Part shown: positions 45,200-54,728 of the stretch, in pieces
Layout: each line of letters opens with the position of its first letter
Numbering within the stretch: the stretch's first letter is position 1
Assembly (NCBI GenBank): GCA_028281925.1
Contig: JANQIX010000019.1
Span: 62,001 to 126,000 of the forward strand
DNA from: Alphaproteobacteria bacterium
GTDB taxonomy: Bacteria > Pseudomonadota > Alphaproteobacteria > DSM-16000 > Inquilinaceae
Reading direction: 5' to 3'
Length of the DNA stretch: 64,000 nucleotides
Program-made: the position numbers and the translations under genes
Notes under the pieces: generated by a model
Told to the model about the DNA's origin: nothing
The model's input: the letters and a program-made list of their open reading frames with translations, nothing else
The model's database searches: none

Positions 45200-46153
45200 A
45201 TGGCCGCATATCTGGTTCGACGCCTTGCCTCGGTCGGCGTCACGCTGATCGCCGCGTCGCTGGTGGTGTTCATCGTGCTGGAGGTTCTGCCCGGCGACCC
45301 GGCGCTGGTGATGCTGGGCACTGAAGCGACGGACGAGACGCTGCAGGCGCTGCGCCAGGAGCTTGGGCTCGACCGGCCGGCGGCGGTCCGATACCTGCAT
45401 TGGGTCGGGGGCCTAGTCACCGGCGATCTGGGGGTCAGCCACACCTATGACGTGCCGGTCGTCGGCCTGATTGCGGACCGCATCGTGGTCACGGTGCCGC
45501 TGGCAGCGCTGGCCATGCTGCTGGCCGTGGCGCTGGCCCTGCCGCTCGGGGTGCTGGCCGCAGCGCGACGTGGCCGGCCATCGGACTATTCCGTTATGGC
45601 CTTCAGCCAGATGGGCATTGCGGTGCCGGGGTTCTGGTTGGGCATCCTGTTGATCCTGGTTTTTTCCGTCGGTCTCGGCTGGTTCCGCGCCGGCGGGTTC
45701 CCCGGCTGGGAGGCCGGGATGTGGCCCGCGCTGGGCGCTTTGGTGCTCCCGGCGGTGGCGCTGGCGTTGCCGGAAGCCGCGATCCTCGCCCGGGTCACGC
45801 GGTCTGCCGTGCTGGAGACCCTGGGCGAAGACTATGTGCGCACGGCCAGAGCCAAGGGCTTGGGCCGACGCACGGTGCTGTTCCGCCATGTCTTGCGCAA
45901 CGCGCTGATCCCGATCGTCACGATCATGGGGCTGCAATTCGCCCTTCTGCTGGCGGGCGCCATCGTGGTGGAGAGCGTTTTCACGCTGCCCGGGCTGGGG
46001 CGGCTGGTGTTCCAGGCCATCGGCCAGCGCGATCTGATCGTGGTGAAGGATGTGGTGGTGCTGCTGGCCGGCCTGGTGGTCTTCATCAACTTCCTGGTCG
46101 ACGCGCTCTATCACCTGATCGATCCGCGTCTGCGCCGTGAGGCCGGGCCATGA
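45200..46153 (+). CDS. ABC transporter permease, DppB type
   Basis: 317 aa. The N-terminal MAAYLVRRLASVGVTLIAASLVVFIVLEVLPGDPA is the family signature, followed by helices and the cytoplasmic EAA loop ETLGEDYVRTARAKGLGRRTVLFRHVLRNALIP that docks the ATPase. Moves peptides or related solutes with the DppC-like partner, whose ATG overlaps this stop as ATGA. No ATPase or binding protein gene follows. ATG 45200 chosen; 17 upstream residues of the frame lack homology. Confidence 0.92.
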   Translation: MAAYLVRRLASVGVTLIAASLVVFIVLEVLPGDPALVMLGTEATDETLQALRQELGLDRPAAVRYLHWVGGLVTGDLGVSHTYDVPVVGLIADRIVVTVPLAALAMLLAVALALPLGVLAAARRGRPSDYSVMAFSQMGIAVPGFWLGILLILVFSVGLGWFRAGGFPGWEAGMWPALGALVLPAVALALPEAAILARVTRSAVLETLGEDYVRTARAKGLGRRTVLFRHVLRNALIPIVTIMGLQFALLLAGAIVVESVFTLPGLGRLVFQAIGQRDLIVVKDVVVLLAGLVVFINFLVDALYHLIDPRLRREAGP

Positions 46154-47019
46154 AGGCACGCGCGCGCGCCGAGGTTGGCGGCCGCCATCGGCATCGCCTG
46201 GCGCATCGCAGCTTTCTTGCCGGTGCGGCGTTGTCGGGCCTGGTGGTCGCCATGGCGATCGTCAGCCTGGTCTGGACGCCCTACGACCATGCGGCCCAGG
46301 CGATCGTGGACCGGTTGCAGGGGCCGGGGGCCCGCCATTGGCTTGGCACCGATCACTATGGCCGCGATGTGCTGTCCATGATCATGGTCGGTGCCCGCAA
46401 CACCTTGGCCGTCGGTGCGGCGGCGGTCGGCATTGGGGCCGGGATCGGCATCCCGCTGGGCCTTCTGGCCGCGGCGCGGGCGGAAAGCTGGATCGATCAC
46501 GCGGTCGGCCGCGTCGTCGATCTCACCTTCGCGTTCCCGGCGATCCTTTCGGCCATCCTGGTCACGGCCCTGATGGGGCCCGGCGCGGTGACCGCGATCC
46601 TGGCAATCGGCATCTTCAACATCGCCGTCTTCGCCCGCGTGGCGCGCGGTGCGGCCCTTGCCGTCTATGGGCGGGAATTCGTGCGGGCGGCACTGGCGCT
46701 CGGACGATCGCGGGCCGACGTGGCGCTGCGCCATGTGCTGCCGAATGCCTCAAGCGCTCTGATCGTACAGGCGACCATCCAGTTCGCCGTAGCCATCCTG
46801 GCGGAAGCGGCGCTCAGCTACCTCGGTCTCGGCGTACAGCCGCCGCAGCCCAGTTGGGGCAAGATGCTCTACGACGCCCAGACATTGATGTTCATGGCAC
46901 CGCTGCAGGCGGTGTTTCCGGGCCTGGCCATCGCGCTGGCCGTGCTGGGGCTCAACCTGCTTGGCGACGGCCTGCGCGACGTGCTTGATCCGCGCTTGGC
47001 ACAGGGGAGAGCGGCGTGA
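46150..47019 (+). CDS. ABC transporter permease, DppC type
   Basis: 289 aa. Six helices; HWLGTDHYGRDVLSMIMVGARNTL is the DppC-type N-terminal periplasmic motif, and VYGREFVRAALALGRSRADVALRHVLPNASS the EAA loop. LGVQPPQPSWGKMLYDAQ near the end is diagnostic. Second half of a heterodimeric peptide-type permease. The usual downstream ATPases DppD/DppF are absent; the ptsN gene on the opposite strand ends 10 bases after this stop. Confidence 0.92.
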   Translation: MKARARAEVGGRHRHRLAHRSFLAGAALSGLVVAMAIVSLVWTPYDHAAQAIVDRLQGPGARHWLGTDHYGRDVLSMIMVGARNTLAVGAAAVGIGAGIGIPLGLLAAARAESWIDHAVGRVVDLTFAFPAILSAILVTALMGPGAVTAILAIGIFNIAVFARVARGAALAVYGREFVRAALALGRSRADVALRHVLPNASSALIVQATIQFAVAILAEAALSYLGLGVQPPQPSWGKMLYDAQTLMFMAPLQAVFPGLAIALAVLGLNLLGDGLRDVLDPRLAQGRAA

Positions 47020-47028
47020 TCCGCGCCT

Positions 47029-47487
47029 CTAAGCCGCATCCGGTGCGGCGGTCGATGCGAGGACGGCGCAAATGGCATCCGCCGAATCGCAGCCCCGCAG
47101 CTTGTCGCACAAGCCTTCGTCGCGCAGCGCGCGTGAGACCTTGGCCAGCGCCTTCAAGTGATCCGCCCCCGATCCCTCCGGCGCCAGCAGGAGATAGATC
47201 AGGTCCACTGGCCGCTCGTCGACGGAATCGAAGTCGATCGGCCGTTCCAGGCGGGCAAACAGACCGTAGACCTGGCTGAGCGACGGCAGCTTGCCGTGCG
47301 GAATCGCCACGCCGCGGCCGACACCGGTGGTGCCCAGCCTCTCGCGCTCCAACAGCACGTCGAAGATCCGGCGCTCGCTCTGGCCGGTGACCGATGCCGC
47401 CCGCTTCGCCAGTTCAAGAAGCGCCTGCTTCTTGCTGTTGACCTTGAGTTTCGGGACGACTCGATCGTTGTTCAGAATGCTTGCCAT
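47029..47487 (-). CDS. ptsN: Nitrogen PTS enzyme IIA (PtsN)
   Basis: 152 aa. Active-site His H64 lies in VAIPHGKL, with the IIA-Ntr pattern GVGRGVAIPHGK and RPVDLIYLLLAPEG. It receives phosphate from NPr and modulates nitrogen, potassium and stress regulation rather than sugar import. Third gene after rpoN and hpf on the same strand, the usual arrangement. ATG 47487. Faces the DppC-like permease tail to tail. Confidence 0.94.
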   Translation of the reverse strand: MASILNNDRVVPKLKVNSKKQALLELAKRAASVTGQSERRIFDVLLERERLGTTGVGRGVAIPHGKLPSLSQVYGLFARLERPIDFDSVDERPVDLIYLLLAPEGSGADHLKALAKVSRALRDEGLCDKLRGCDSADAICAVLASTAAPDAA

Positions 47488-47554
47488 AGCCTGCGCAGAT
47501 CCCGCTGAAGATGGCTCGCCGCCGAAAAAAGAGGGTGTTGCCGACGCTGCGGCC

Positions 47555-48145
47555 TCAGGCGCTCTTCGCCCGGGAGCCGCGCGGATCGACCCAGCCGATA
47601 TTCCCGTCGTTGCGGCGGTAGACCATGTTCAGCCCGCCATGCGCCGGGTTCCGGAACATCAGCGCCGGACGGTCTTCCAGGTCCAGGCGCATGACCGCCT
47701 GGCTCACCGTCATGCTGTCCACCGTCGTCATCATCTCTGCCACCACCACCGGCTGCTCCGGTGCTTCGGCCTCGATGTCGTCATCCTCGGGGCCGGCGTC
47801 AATAACTTGATAGGTCGCCTCAATGGCCGGCACTTCGGCCGCAGCGCCGCGGGCGTGGTCGCGCAGGCGCCGCTTGTACCGCCTGAGCCGCTTGGCCAGC
47901 TTGTCGGCGGCCTGATCGAACGCCAGATAGGCGTCGCCCGCCTGGCCGGTGCTCTGCAGGGTCACGTTCTTGCCGGCGTGCAGCGTGGCATCGGCGCGGA
48001 ACATGTGGGCTTCGCGGGAGAAGACCACATTCGCCTCGATGGCGCGGTCGAAGTACTTGTGCACGATGGACTGGAGGCTTTCGTCGACATGGACACGCAA
48101 CGCGTCTCCGACGTCGATCTGCTTGCCGTTCACGGTGAGGTGCAT
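47555..48145 (-). CDS. hpf: Long-form ribosome hibernation promoting factor
   Basis: 196 aa. The N-terminal S30AE domain (MHLTVNGKQIDVGDALRVHVDESL...HKYFDRAIEANVVFSR) binds 30S; the C-terminal domain (SQAVMRLDLEDRPALMFRNPAHGGLNMVYRRNDGNIGWVDP) mediates 100S dimer formation in long HPFs. A charged linker lies between. ATG 48145 is at the family start; an upstream frame to 48238 is not needed. Between rpoN (178 bases upstream) and ptsN, the standard neighbourhood. Confidence 0.95.
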   Translation of the reverse strand: MHLTVNGKQIDVGDALRVHVDESLQSIVHKYFDRAIEANVVFSREAHMFRADATLHAGKNVTLQSTGQAGDAYLAFDQAADKLAKRLRRYKRRLRDHARGAAAEVPAIEATYQVIDAGPEDDDIEAEAPEQPVVVAEMMTTVDSMTVSQAVMRLDLEDRPALMFRNPAHGGLNMVYRRNDGNIGWVDPRGSRAKSA

Positions 48146-48323
48146 GGTTTGGCCGTTACGAGTGAAACTGGTCCCGTGCCCCTTGCGCAGGTTTTTGCGC
48201 CGACCGGCAGTGCGGGCCATCCAAAGGGGGCGGACCATAGGCAGCCAGTCGAACCGGTGTCAAGGAACGCCTTTCGGCCGCCAGAGGCCGGCCCGGTGTC
48301 ACCGCGATGGGCGGCGCAGTGCG

Positions 48324-49841
48324 TCATGACCACATCGCCTTGTCCCGGCGGCGCTGAACCGAGGACGGGATACGCATGGTCTCACGATACTTGGCTACCG
48401 TTCGCCTGGCAATGTCGATCCCCTCGCCGCGCAGGATCTCCACGATCCGGTCGTCCGACAGGATGGCAGCCGGCGGCTCGGCGTCGATCAGGGACTTGAT
48501 GCGGAACCGCACGGCCTCGGCGGAGTGGGCCTCCGCCCCATCGGTTCCGCCGATCGCAGCTGTGAAGAAGTATTTCAGCTCATAGATGCCGCGTGGCGTG
48601 GCCATGTATTTGTTGCTGGTCACCCGGCTCACGGTGCTCTCATGCATGCCGATGGCTTCGGCGATGTCGCGCAGCACCAGGGGCCTCAGATGCTGGACGC
48701 CCTGGCCGAAGAACAGCGTCTGCTGCTGGACGATCTCGGTGGCCACCTTCAGGATTGTCGTCGCCCGCTGATGCAGCGCCTTGGCGAGCCAGTTGGCGGA
48801 AGCCAGGCAGTCCGACAGATAGTCGCGGTCGGTCTTGGTGCGCGTGCCGGAGCTGACGGTCGCGTAATAGCGCCGATTGACCAGCACGCGCGGCAAGGTG
48901 TCGCTGTTCAGCTCCACGATCCAGCCGCCGGCCGGGTTTGGGCGCATCAGGATGTCGGGCGTCACCGGCTGCGCCACGTCGTCGGCGAAGGCCAGGGCCG
49001 GCTTCGGTGACAGGGCGCGGATCTCCGTGATCATGTCATGCAGGTCTTCGTCGTCGACACCGCAGCGCGCGCGCAGCTGGGCATGGTCGCGCCGTGCCAG
49101 TAGATCCAGGTTGTCCAGCAGGCACGCCATGGCGGGGTCGAGCCGGTTCAGCTCGCGGAGCTGGATGGCAAGGCATTCCTTCAGGCTGCGGGCAAAGATG
49201 CCCGGCGGGTCGAACCGCTGCATTCGCGCCAGAACGGCTTCCAGCCGGCCTTCCGTGCAGCCCAGCGTTTCCGCGATCGCGTCGGTCTCGCCGGCCAGAT
49301 AGCCGCACTCGTCGATCTGGTCGACCAGGTGGGCACCGATGACTCTGTCTACCGGGTCGGCAAACTCTTCATTGACCTGCGAAAGCAGGAAATCGCGCAG
49401 GCTGGCGCCGCTGCTGAGCGTCCGTTCCCATAGGGCTTCGCCATCGTCGGAGCCCGCGGCCGTACGCCCCGTGCCCCAGTCGGCATGCTGCGGCGGTGCG
49501 GCGCCCGCCATGTCCGCCTCCGACCAGACATTGTCGAAATCGGCGTCCAAGGGCGGATCGCTGTCAGACCAGGTGTCCGATGCCGTCAGCCGATCGGTGC
49601 CGGTGGTATCCGATGGCGCGGGCGGCGGTGTGCCGTCAGCCGGCTCGGCGCCATCGCCGGTGGTGCCGGACTGTTGGGGCGCGTCGTCGCGTTCGAGCAG
49701 CGGATTGCGTTCGATCTCCGCGTCGACATAGGTCGCCAGGTCCAGATTCGACAGCTGCAGCAGCTTGATCGCCTGCTGCAGCTGCGGCGTCATGATGAGC
49801 GTCTGGCTCTGGCGCAGATCCAGCCGTTGGGCGATCGCCAT
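48324..49841 (-). CDS. rpoN: RNA polymerase sigma-54 factor
   Basis: 505 aa. The N-terminal QSQTLIMTPQLQQAIKLLQLSNLDL is region I (activator response), then an acidic region II, the core-binding region and the RpoN box ARRTVAKYRE near the C-terminus, which contacts the -24 element. Directs transcription at -24/-12 promoters with enhancer-binding proteins. Located between lptB upstream and hpf downstream, as in many proteobacteria. Confidence 0.97.
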   Translation of the reverse strand: MAIAQRLDLRQSQTLIMTPQLQQAIKLLQLSNLDLATYVDAEIERNPLLERDDAPQQSGTTGDGAEPADGTPPPAPSDTTGTDRLTASDTWSDSDPPLDADFDNVWSEADMAGAAPPQHADWGTGRTAAGSDDGEALWERTLSSGASLRDFLLSQVNEEFADPVDRVIGAHLVDQIDECGYLAGETDAIAETLGCTEGRLEAVLARMQRFDPPGIFARSLKECLAIQLRELNRLDPAMACLLDNLDLLARRDHAQLRARCGVDDEDLHDMITEIRALSPKPALAFADDVAQPVTPDILMRPNPAGGWIVELNSDTLPRVLVNRRYYATVSSGTRTKTDRDYLSDCLASANWLAKALHQRATTILKVATEIVQQQTLFFGQGVQHLRPLVLRDIAEAIGMHESTVSRVTSNKYMATPRGIYELKYFFTAAIGGTDGAEAHSAEAVRFRIKSLIDAEPPAAILSDDRIVEILRGEGIDIARRTVAKYRETMRIPSSVQRRRDKAMWS

Positions 49842-49853
49842 GGCTAAAGTCTA

Positions 49854-50663
49854 CTAAATGCGAAATGTTTCCCCGAGGTAAACACGTCGCACGTCCTGAT
49901 GTGCGACGATTTCGGCCGGTTCGCCTTCCATCAGCACGCGGCCTTCATGCAAGATATAGGCCCTGTCAACAATCTCCAGGGTTTCTCTCACATTGTGATC
50001 GGTGATCAGCACGCCGATGCCACGGTCCCTGAGATGCGAGACTAAATCGCGGATGTCATTGACCGCGATCGGGTCGATGCCGGCAAGGGGTTCGTCCAGC
50101 AACATGAAATGCGGGTGCGACGCCAGGGCCCGCGCGATTTCGACCCGGCGCCGCTCACCGCCGGACAGGGCCAGGGCCGAGGCCCGGCGCAGATGCGTCA
50201 GTGAGAACTCCGCCAGCAGATCCTCCAGGATCGACTCGCGTGCATCCCGGTCGCGCTCGGTCACTTCCAGGACGGCGCGGATGTTCTGCTCCACCGTCAT
50301 GCCGCGGAAGATCGACGCCTCCTGCGGCAGATAGCCGATGCCCAGGCGCGCCCGCCGATACATGGGCAGATCCGTCAGATCCTGCCCGTCCAGCATGATC
50401 GTGCCGAAATCCGGAGAGATCAGGCCGATGATCATGTAGAAGCAGGTCGTCTTGCCGGCACCGTTGGGGCCGAGCAGTCCAACCGCCTCCCCGCGCTGCA
50501 CCTTGACGGAGACGTCCCGCACGACGGGACGCTTGCGATACTGCTTGCCCAGCCCATGTGCCGTCAGGCCGTCGTTGCTGGCGACCAGGTGAGGCCCCAG
50601 CGCCGACGCGTCGGTGGCGGTCTCCTCCCCGGAGGTCAGCGGAACAGTGCGCCCATCGGCCAT
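49854..50663 (-). CDS. lptB: LPS export ABC ATPase LptB
   Basis: 269 aa. Walker [10 protein letters not shown], LptB-type [18 protein letters not shown], signature [15 protein letters not shown] and Walker [14 protein letters not shown] are all present. Powers LPS extraction from the inner membrane with LptF/LptG (not in the window). A roughly 30-residue N-terminal extension precedes [15 protein letters not shown] 50663 sits 13 bases after the lptA stop; the stop is 12 bases before the rpoN ATG. Confidence 0.96.
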   Translation of the reverse strand: MADGRTVPLTSGEETATDASALGPHLVASNDGLTAHGLGKQYRKRPVVRDVSVKVQRGEAVGLLGPNGAGKTTCFYMIIGLISPDFGTIMLDGQDLTDLPMYRRARLGIGYLPQEASIFRGMTVEQNIRAVLEVTERDRDARESILEDLLAEFSLTHLRRASALALSGGERRRVEIARALASHPHFMLLDEPLAGIDPIAVNDIRDLVSHLRDRGIGVLITDHNVRETLEIVDRAYILHEGRVLMEGEPAEIVAHQDVRRVYLGETFRI

Positions 50664-50676
50664 TTTCGCGGATGCC

Positions 50677-51495
50677 CTACTCTGCTGGAACCAGAAGCGC
50701 GCGGACGCGCCCTTCGGCGTCTGGCAAGGCGACAAGCCGGCTGATCCCCGTCGCCAAGTCAACCTCGGCATAGTCGCCGTTCAGCTGGCTGTCTTGGCTT
50801 GTCAGGCGGACTGCGCCCGACAGGGTGGCAAGCTCGTCGACGACATTGTAGACGGCTTCGTCACCGCTGGCGACGTCCGTCTCGGTGGTGATCAGGACGT
50901 TGCCGATCGCGTTGACGATGGACAGCTGCGTCGCGCCGTCCAGTCCTTCCGCGAATTCGGCCACCAGGACATCGGCCTCGATCTGGTCGGTGTCGCGCAC
51001 CACCTTGGCTTCGCCGCGGGCCACTGCGATCTCGTCCGTTTCGTAGTATTCCAGGCTGTCGCGCGCGGTCACGATCTCGGTCTCGGTGACCAGCGCAAGG
51101 TCCGATCCGGTGATCACGAAGATGCCGCCGTCCACGTCATACTCCGCACGGTCGCCAGAGACGAACTGCTGCGGCCCCTCGATCTCCACATTGCCCTCGG
51201 CGATCAGCCGATAGATCTCGGTGGCGCCGTCTTCAAGCTCCCGGTAGTGGGCGGTCAGCAGTGCTGCGCGCACCTCGGTATCGCCCTGGCGCATGACGGC
51301 ATTGCCGCGGGCCACATAGATCTTCAGCTCACTGTGCCATTCCAGGCTGTCGACCGCCTCAACCTCGATCGGCTCGCCGCCCTCGCCGCCGGCCGCAAAC
51401 GGCAGACCCTGCGCCGCGGCCGATGCCATCCACGCCAGCATCCAAGCCCCGATCAGGATTGCCAGTTCCGCCAGACTGGCCGGCCCCGTCCTCAT
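50677..51495 (-). CDS. lptA: LPS transport periplasmic protein LptA
   Basis: 272 aa. Signal peptide ([17 protein letters not shown]), then repeated beta-strand units of the OstA/LptA beta-jellyroll: [48 protein letters not shown], and [20 protein letters not shown]. It bridges the periplasm between LptC and LptD. About 90 residues longer than E. coli LptA, with extra repeats. ATG overlaps the lptC stop as ATGA. Confidence 0.92.
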   Translation of the reverse strand: MRTGPASLAELAILIGAWMLAWMASAAAQGLPFAAGGEGGEPIEVEAVDSLEWHSELKIYVARGNAVMRQGDTEVRAALLTAHYRELEDGATEIYRLIAEGNVEIEGPQQFVSGDRAEYDVDGGIFVITGSDLALVTETEIVTARDSLEYYETDEIAVARGEAKVVRDTDQIEADVLVAEFAEGLDGATQLSIVNAIGNVLITTETDVASGDEAVYNVVDELATLSGAVRLTSQDSQLNGDYAEVDLATGISRLVALPDAEGRVRALLVPAE

Positions 51496-52244
51496 CCGCC
51501 GTCACCCCCGTCGCGCGGCAGGATCAGCCGCGACTGTCCGGTGAAGACCACCGTGGCGCCTTCATCGAAGACACGGAAGCCTTCGGCCACCACATCGCCG
51601 AACGGGCCTTCGCCGTCGATCGCCTCATCGCCCCAGGCCAGACCCTCTTCGATGTCGACATTGGCCGCATCGGTGACGAACACGGTCCCATCTTCGTGGC
51701 GCAGTACGACATTGCCGTCCAGCCGGATCAATTCGTCCGTCTGGTCGTAGGTTCCGGCCTCCGCATCCAGCCAGATCTTCTCGCCGCCGGCCATTTCCAT
51801 CTCGGCCTGGGGATCGTCCAGATCGATCACTTCGGTGTCGCTGGCCATCTGATCGGCCTCGTCAGCCACGATGCTGTAGGGGCGGTCATCGGCGTTCACG
51901 CTGTAGAAGCGCGGGTTCAGCACCTCGCCGACCGTGGTTTCCTCCTCCATCGCCGCTTGTGGGGCGTCGTTGCCGGGAAGCTGCTGCTGCAGTTCGGGCC
52001 AGAGCGCGACCACCCCCAGGATGCCCACGGCCACCACCGGCAGCACGAATTTCGCCACCCAGACGAACCGGCTGTAGCCCGCGCCCACCTTCTGCGAGCG
52101 TGGCCGTGGCTGAAACCGGCTGAGGCGCCGTTCACGCTCCGCATCCATCGGCCGAATGCGGGATTCGGCGCGCAGGCCCGACCGGGGGGGCGCGTCATAG
52201 GGCGCGTCGTGGGGGGAGGTGCCGTCGGTGTCGTCCGTCGTCAT
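51492..52244 (-). CDS. lptC: LPS export protein LptC
   Basis: 250 aa. An unusually long basic cytoplasmic N-terminus (PRSGLRAESRIRPMDAERERRLSRFQPRPRSQ) precedes one membrane helix (FVWVAKFVLPVVAVGILGVVALW), then an LptC-like periplasmic beta domain (NPRFYSVNADDRPYSIVADEADQM; IRLDGNVVLRHEDGTVFVTDAA). It hands LPS to LptA. ATG 52244 is four bases downstream of the kdsD stop; lptA overlaps at its end. Start by context. Confidence 0.9.
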   Translation of the reverse strand: MTTDDTDGTSPHDAPYDAPPRSGLRAESRIRPMDAERERRLSRFQPRPRSQKVGAGYSRFVWVAKFVLPVVAVGILGVVALWPELQQQLPGNDAPQAAMEEETTVGEVLNPRFYSVNADDRPYSIVADEADQMASDTEVIDLDDPQAEMEMAGGEKIWLDAEAGTYDQTDELIRLDGNVVLRHEDGTVFVTDAANVDIEEGLAWGDEAIDGEGPFGDVVAEGFRVFDEGATVVFTGQSRLILPRDGGDGG

Positions 52245-52248
52245 GGCA

Positions 52249-53271
52249 TCACGCCACTCCCGCCCGCAAGCAGTCGTGAATATGCAGAATGCCGGCGGGT
52301 TGGCCCCGGTCATCGACGACGAACAGCGCAGTGATCCTGTTGTCGTTCATCACCCCGAGGGCCTCCAGCGCCAGCGCATCACGGCGGATGGTGCGCGGAT
52401 CCTGTGTCATGATCTGGGCAGCGGTGCGATGCAACAAATCGTCATACATATGACGCCGCAGATCCCCGTCGGTGATGATGCCCGCCAGCCGGCCGGAGCC
52501 GTCGTCCGCCACGATGCCGACGCAGCCGAAGCTCTTCGCCGTCATGGTCAGGATCACTTCCGCCATGGGGGCATCGCCGCGGGCAAGCGGCAGGCCGTCG
52601 CCGCCATGCATCAGGTCCGCCACCTTCTTCAGGCGCTTGCCCAAAGCGCCGCCCGGATGCAGCACCTTATAGTCGTCGCGCGTGAAGCCGCGGCGGCGCA
52701 GCAGCGCGATCGCCAGCGCATCGCCCAGGCCCAGCATCATCGTGGTCGAGGTGGTCGGCGCCAGGCCGTGCGGGCAGGCTTCCGGCTCCGCCGGCAGCAG
52801 CAGAACGACGTCGGACTGCTCCGCCAGCGGCGAAGCTGCCCCACCGGTGATGCCGATCAGCGGGATGGAGAATCGCCGGGCATAGGCCACGATATCCGCC
52901 AGTTCGGTGGTGCCGCCGGAATTGGACAGCGCCACGACCACATCGCCCTCGGCAATCATCCCCAGATCGCCGTGGCTGGCCTCGCTGGGATGCACATAGA
53001 AGGACGGCGTGCCGGTGGACGCGAAGGTGGCTGCCATCTTGCGCGCGATATGGCCGCTCTTGCCGATGCCCGTGACGACGACCCGGCCGGTGCAGCCCAT
53101 AAGGATGTCCAACGCGTGATCGAAGGTGGCGTCCAGATCTTCCGCCAGCCGGTCCAGCGCCCGCGCTTCCGTGTGCAGCACCTGCACGGCCGCCGCATGA
53201 CCCACATCCGTCTCCGGCGCGCAGGGCGCTGCGAATCGGTCGGTCGTGAGATCCTGGGGCCCTGCTGACAT
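52249..53271 (-). CDS. kdsD: Arabinose-5-phosphate isomerase KdsD (SIS + CBS)
   Basis: 340 aa. SIS domain (VVVTGIGKSGHIARKMAATFASTGTPSFYVHPSEASHGDLGMI; ALSNSGGTTELADIV) followed by two CBS modules (LMHGGDGLPLARGDAPMAEVI; IITDGDLRRHMYDDL). Makes D-arabinose-5-phosphate, the first step to Kdo for LPS. ATG 53271 has CGGGA at good spacing; ATG 53280 is the alternative. Heads the kdsD-lptC-lptA-lptB-rpoN-hpf-ptsN run. Confidence 0.95.
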   Translation of the reverse strand: MSAGPQDLTTDRFAAPCAPETDVGHAAAVQVLHTEARALDRLAEDLDATFDHALDILMGCTGRVVVTGIGKSGHIARKMAATFASTGTPSFYVHPSEASHGDLGMIAEGDVVVALSNSGGTTELADIVAYARRFSIPLIGITGGAASPLAEQSDVVLLLPAEPEACPHGLAPTTSTTMMLGLGDALAIALLRRRGFTRDDYKVLHPGGALGKRLKKVADLMHGGDGLPLARGDAPMAEVILTMTAKSFGCVGIVADDGSGRLAGIITDGDLRRHMYDDLLHRTAAQIMTQDPRTIRRDALALEALGVMNDNRITALFVVDDRGQPAGILHIHDCLRAGVA

Positions 53272-53416
53272 TCCTTGCATTCCCGAACGGGGTGCCTTGG
53301 CCGGCCATCCGGCTTGATCGCCCGAATAGTATGGCAGATTTGACGATAATATGTCGGGCCGACCGGGCCCGGTCAATTTGTTGCGCTGCAGCGACCGCAA
53401 TGGGGGCTCGCCGCCC

Positions 53417-54037
53417 TCAATGGGCGAAGATGTCCTCTTCTGCCCAGCCGGCCAGGTCGAGCTCGGCGCGCGTCGGCAGGAATCCGAAGCAGGCCTCTGC
53501 GACCGCCGTGCGCTGTTCGCGCGCCAGCACCATATCGAAATGCGCTTTCAGCTGATGCAGGTGCAGCACATCCGTGGCCGCATAGTGCAGCTGCTGCTGG
53601 CTCAGCGTTTCCGCCCCCCAGTCGGAGCTCTGTTGCGTCTTGGACACCTCGATGCCCAGCACCTCCCGGCACAGATCCTTCAGCCCATGCTTGTCGGTAT
53701 AGGTGCGCGTGAGCTTCGAGGCGATCTTGGTGCAATAGACCGGCCGGCACACGACCTGCAGATAGGCGGCCATAACCGCGATGTCGAACCGTCCGAAATG
53801 GAAGATCTTCAACACAGAGTCGTCGGCCAGCAGTGCCTTCAGATTGGGCGCGTTATAGGTGCCGCGCGCGAACTGCACCAGATGGACCGTGCCGTCCCCG
53901 GCACTGAGCTGCACCAGGCACAACCGGTCGCGCGCCGGGTTCAGCCCCATCGTCTCGGTATCGATCGCGACGCTGCCGCCAAAGCTGAGGCCGTCGGGCA
54001 GGTCGCCTTGATGCAGATGAATGGTCGGGCCCGTCAT
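53417..54037 (-). CDS. rnd: RNase D-like 3'-5' exonuclease
   Basis: 206 aa. DEDDy motifs: VAIDTETMGL (Exo I), HFGRFDIAVM (Exo II) and YAATDVLHL (Exo III, Tyr and Asp). It has only the exonuclease domain and no C-terminal HRDC domain, a common alphaproteobacterial form. Trims stable RNA 3' ends. ATG 54037. It lies just downstream of tRNA-Leu on the same strand, which might be a substrate. Confidence 0.9.
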   Translation of the reverse strand: MTGPTIHLHQGDLPDGLSFGGSVAIDTETMGLNPARDRLCLVQLSAGDGTVHLVQFARGTYNAPNLKALLADDSVLKIFHFGRFDIAVMAAYLQVVCRPVYCTKIASKLTRTYTDKHGLKDLCREVLGIEVSKTQQSSDWGAETLSQQQLHYAATDVLHLHQLKAHFDMVLAREQRTAVAEACFGFLPTRAELDLAGWAEEDIFAH

Positions 54038-54090
54038 ACGTGTCGTTCGTCCGGGGTCCGGCACCGGCCGGCGCGGGGCGTGCCGCACCT

Positions 54091-54177
54091 TGGTGCCCAG
54101 GAGAAGACTCGAACTTCCACGGCCTTGCGGCCACAGGTACCTGAAACCTGCGCGTCTACCAATTCCGCCACCTGGGC
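54091..54177 (-). tRNA. tRNA-Leu, anticodon CAG
   Basis: 87 bases including an encoded CCA end (54091-54093). Acceptor arms GCCCAGG and CCTGGGC pair; the D-arm has AATTGGTAGACGC, the anticodon stem CAGGT/ACCTG encloses TTCAGGT with anticodon CAG, a long type II variable arm follows (GTGGCCGCAAGGCCGT), and the T-arm contains GTTCGAGTC. Transcribed minus strand, upstream of the RNase D gene. Confidence 0.95.
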
Positions 54178-54219
54178 AATCGGGCAGACGCGCCTTCTAT
54201 GCCGCGTGCCCCCGACCTG

Positions 54220-54639
54220 TCAACCGGAATGCCCGCTTGTCGCTGCAGTGGATTGACGGCGCTCGATTTCCACGCCGACGGCGGCGGCATCAGCATAGAC
54301 ATCCAGCTTCTCCACCCGCACACGCACCCTTTCAACGGCGCCGAGCGCGAGACAGCCGCCGGCCAGGTTCTCCGCCAGGGTTTCCACCAACGGCCAGTGC
54401 CGCTCTGCCACCAGGCGTCGGGCCAGAGTCACAAGCGGTTCGTACGAGACGACGTGGTCGATATCCTCCGGCGCGACACCGCTCCAGTCGGGCACGGCAA
54501 GGTCCAGATTGATGCGGATCCGCTGGCGACGTTCATGCTCGTGAGCATGGATGCCGATGGACGCCTCAAGCACAAGATCGCGCACCAGAAGATGCGCAAT
54601 TCCGTTATGGGCGTCAGCGAAGCTGTGCGGCGACGACAT
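54220..54639 (-). CDS. folB: Dihydroneopterin aldolase FolB
   Basis: 139 aa. VRDLVLEASIGIHAHEHERRQRIRINLDLAV is the FolB core with the Glu/His active region, and RHWPLVETLAENLAG carries the catalytic Lys-equivalent area typical of the family; VRVRVEKLDVYADAAAVGVEI closes it. Cleaves dihydroneopterin to 6-hydroxymethyl-dihydropterin in folate synthesis. ATG 54639, followed on the same strand by tRNA-Leu. Other folate genes are not in the window. Confidence 0.9.
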   Translation of the reverse strand: MSSPHSFADAHNGIAHLLVRDLVLEASIGIHAHEHERRQRIRINLDLAVPDWSGVAPEDIDHVVSYEPLVTLARRLVAERHWPLVETLAENLAGGCLALGAVERVRVRVEKLDVYADAAAVGVEIERRQSTAATSGHSG

Positions 54640-54728
54640 GGGACGCCCGGTAGCACGCCCGTCGAAACATCGGCAAGGGGGAGTTGCAGTAGGCGGTTCT
54701 GGTCACCGCGGTTGTGCGTGCCGCTCCG

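Noticed and set aside
47016-47279. Frame starting GTGATCCGC after dppC, as possible start of a lost ATPase
   Set aside because: Product is Arg/Pro-rich with no Walker motif and runs through ptsN antisense; kept only as a question in the permease finding.
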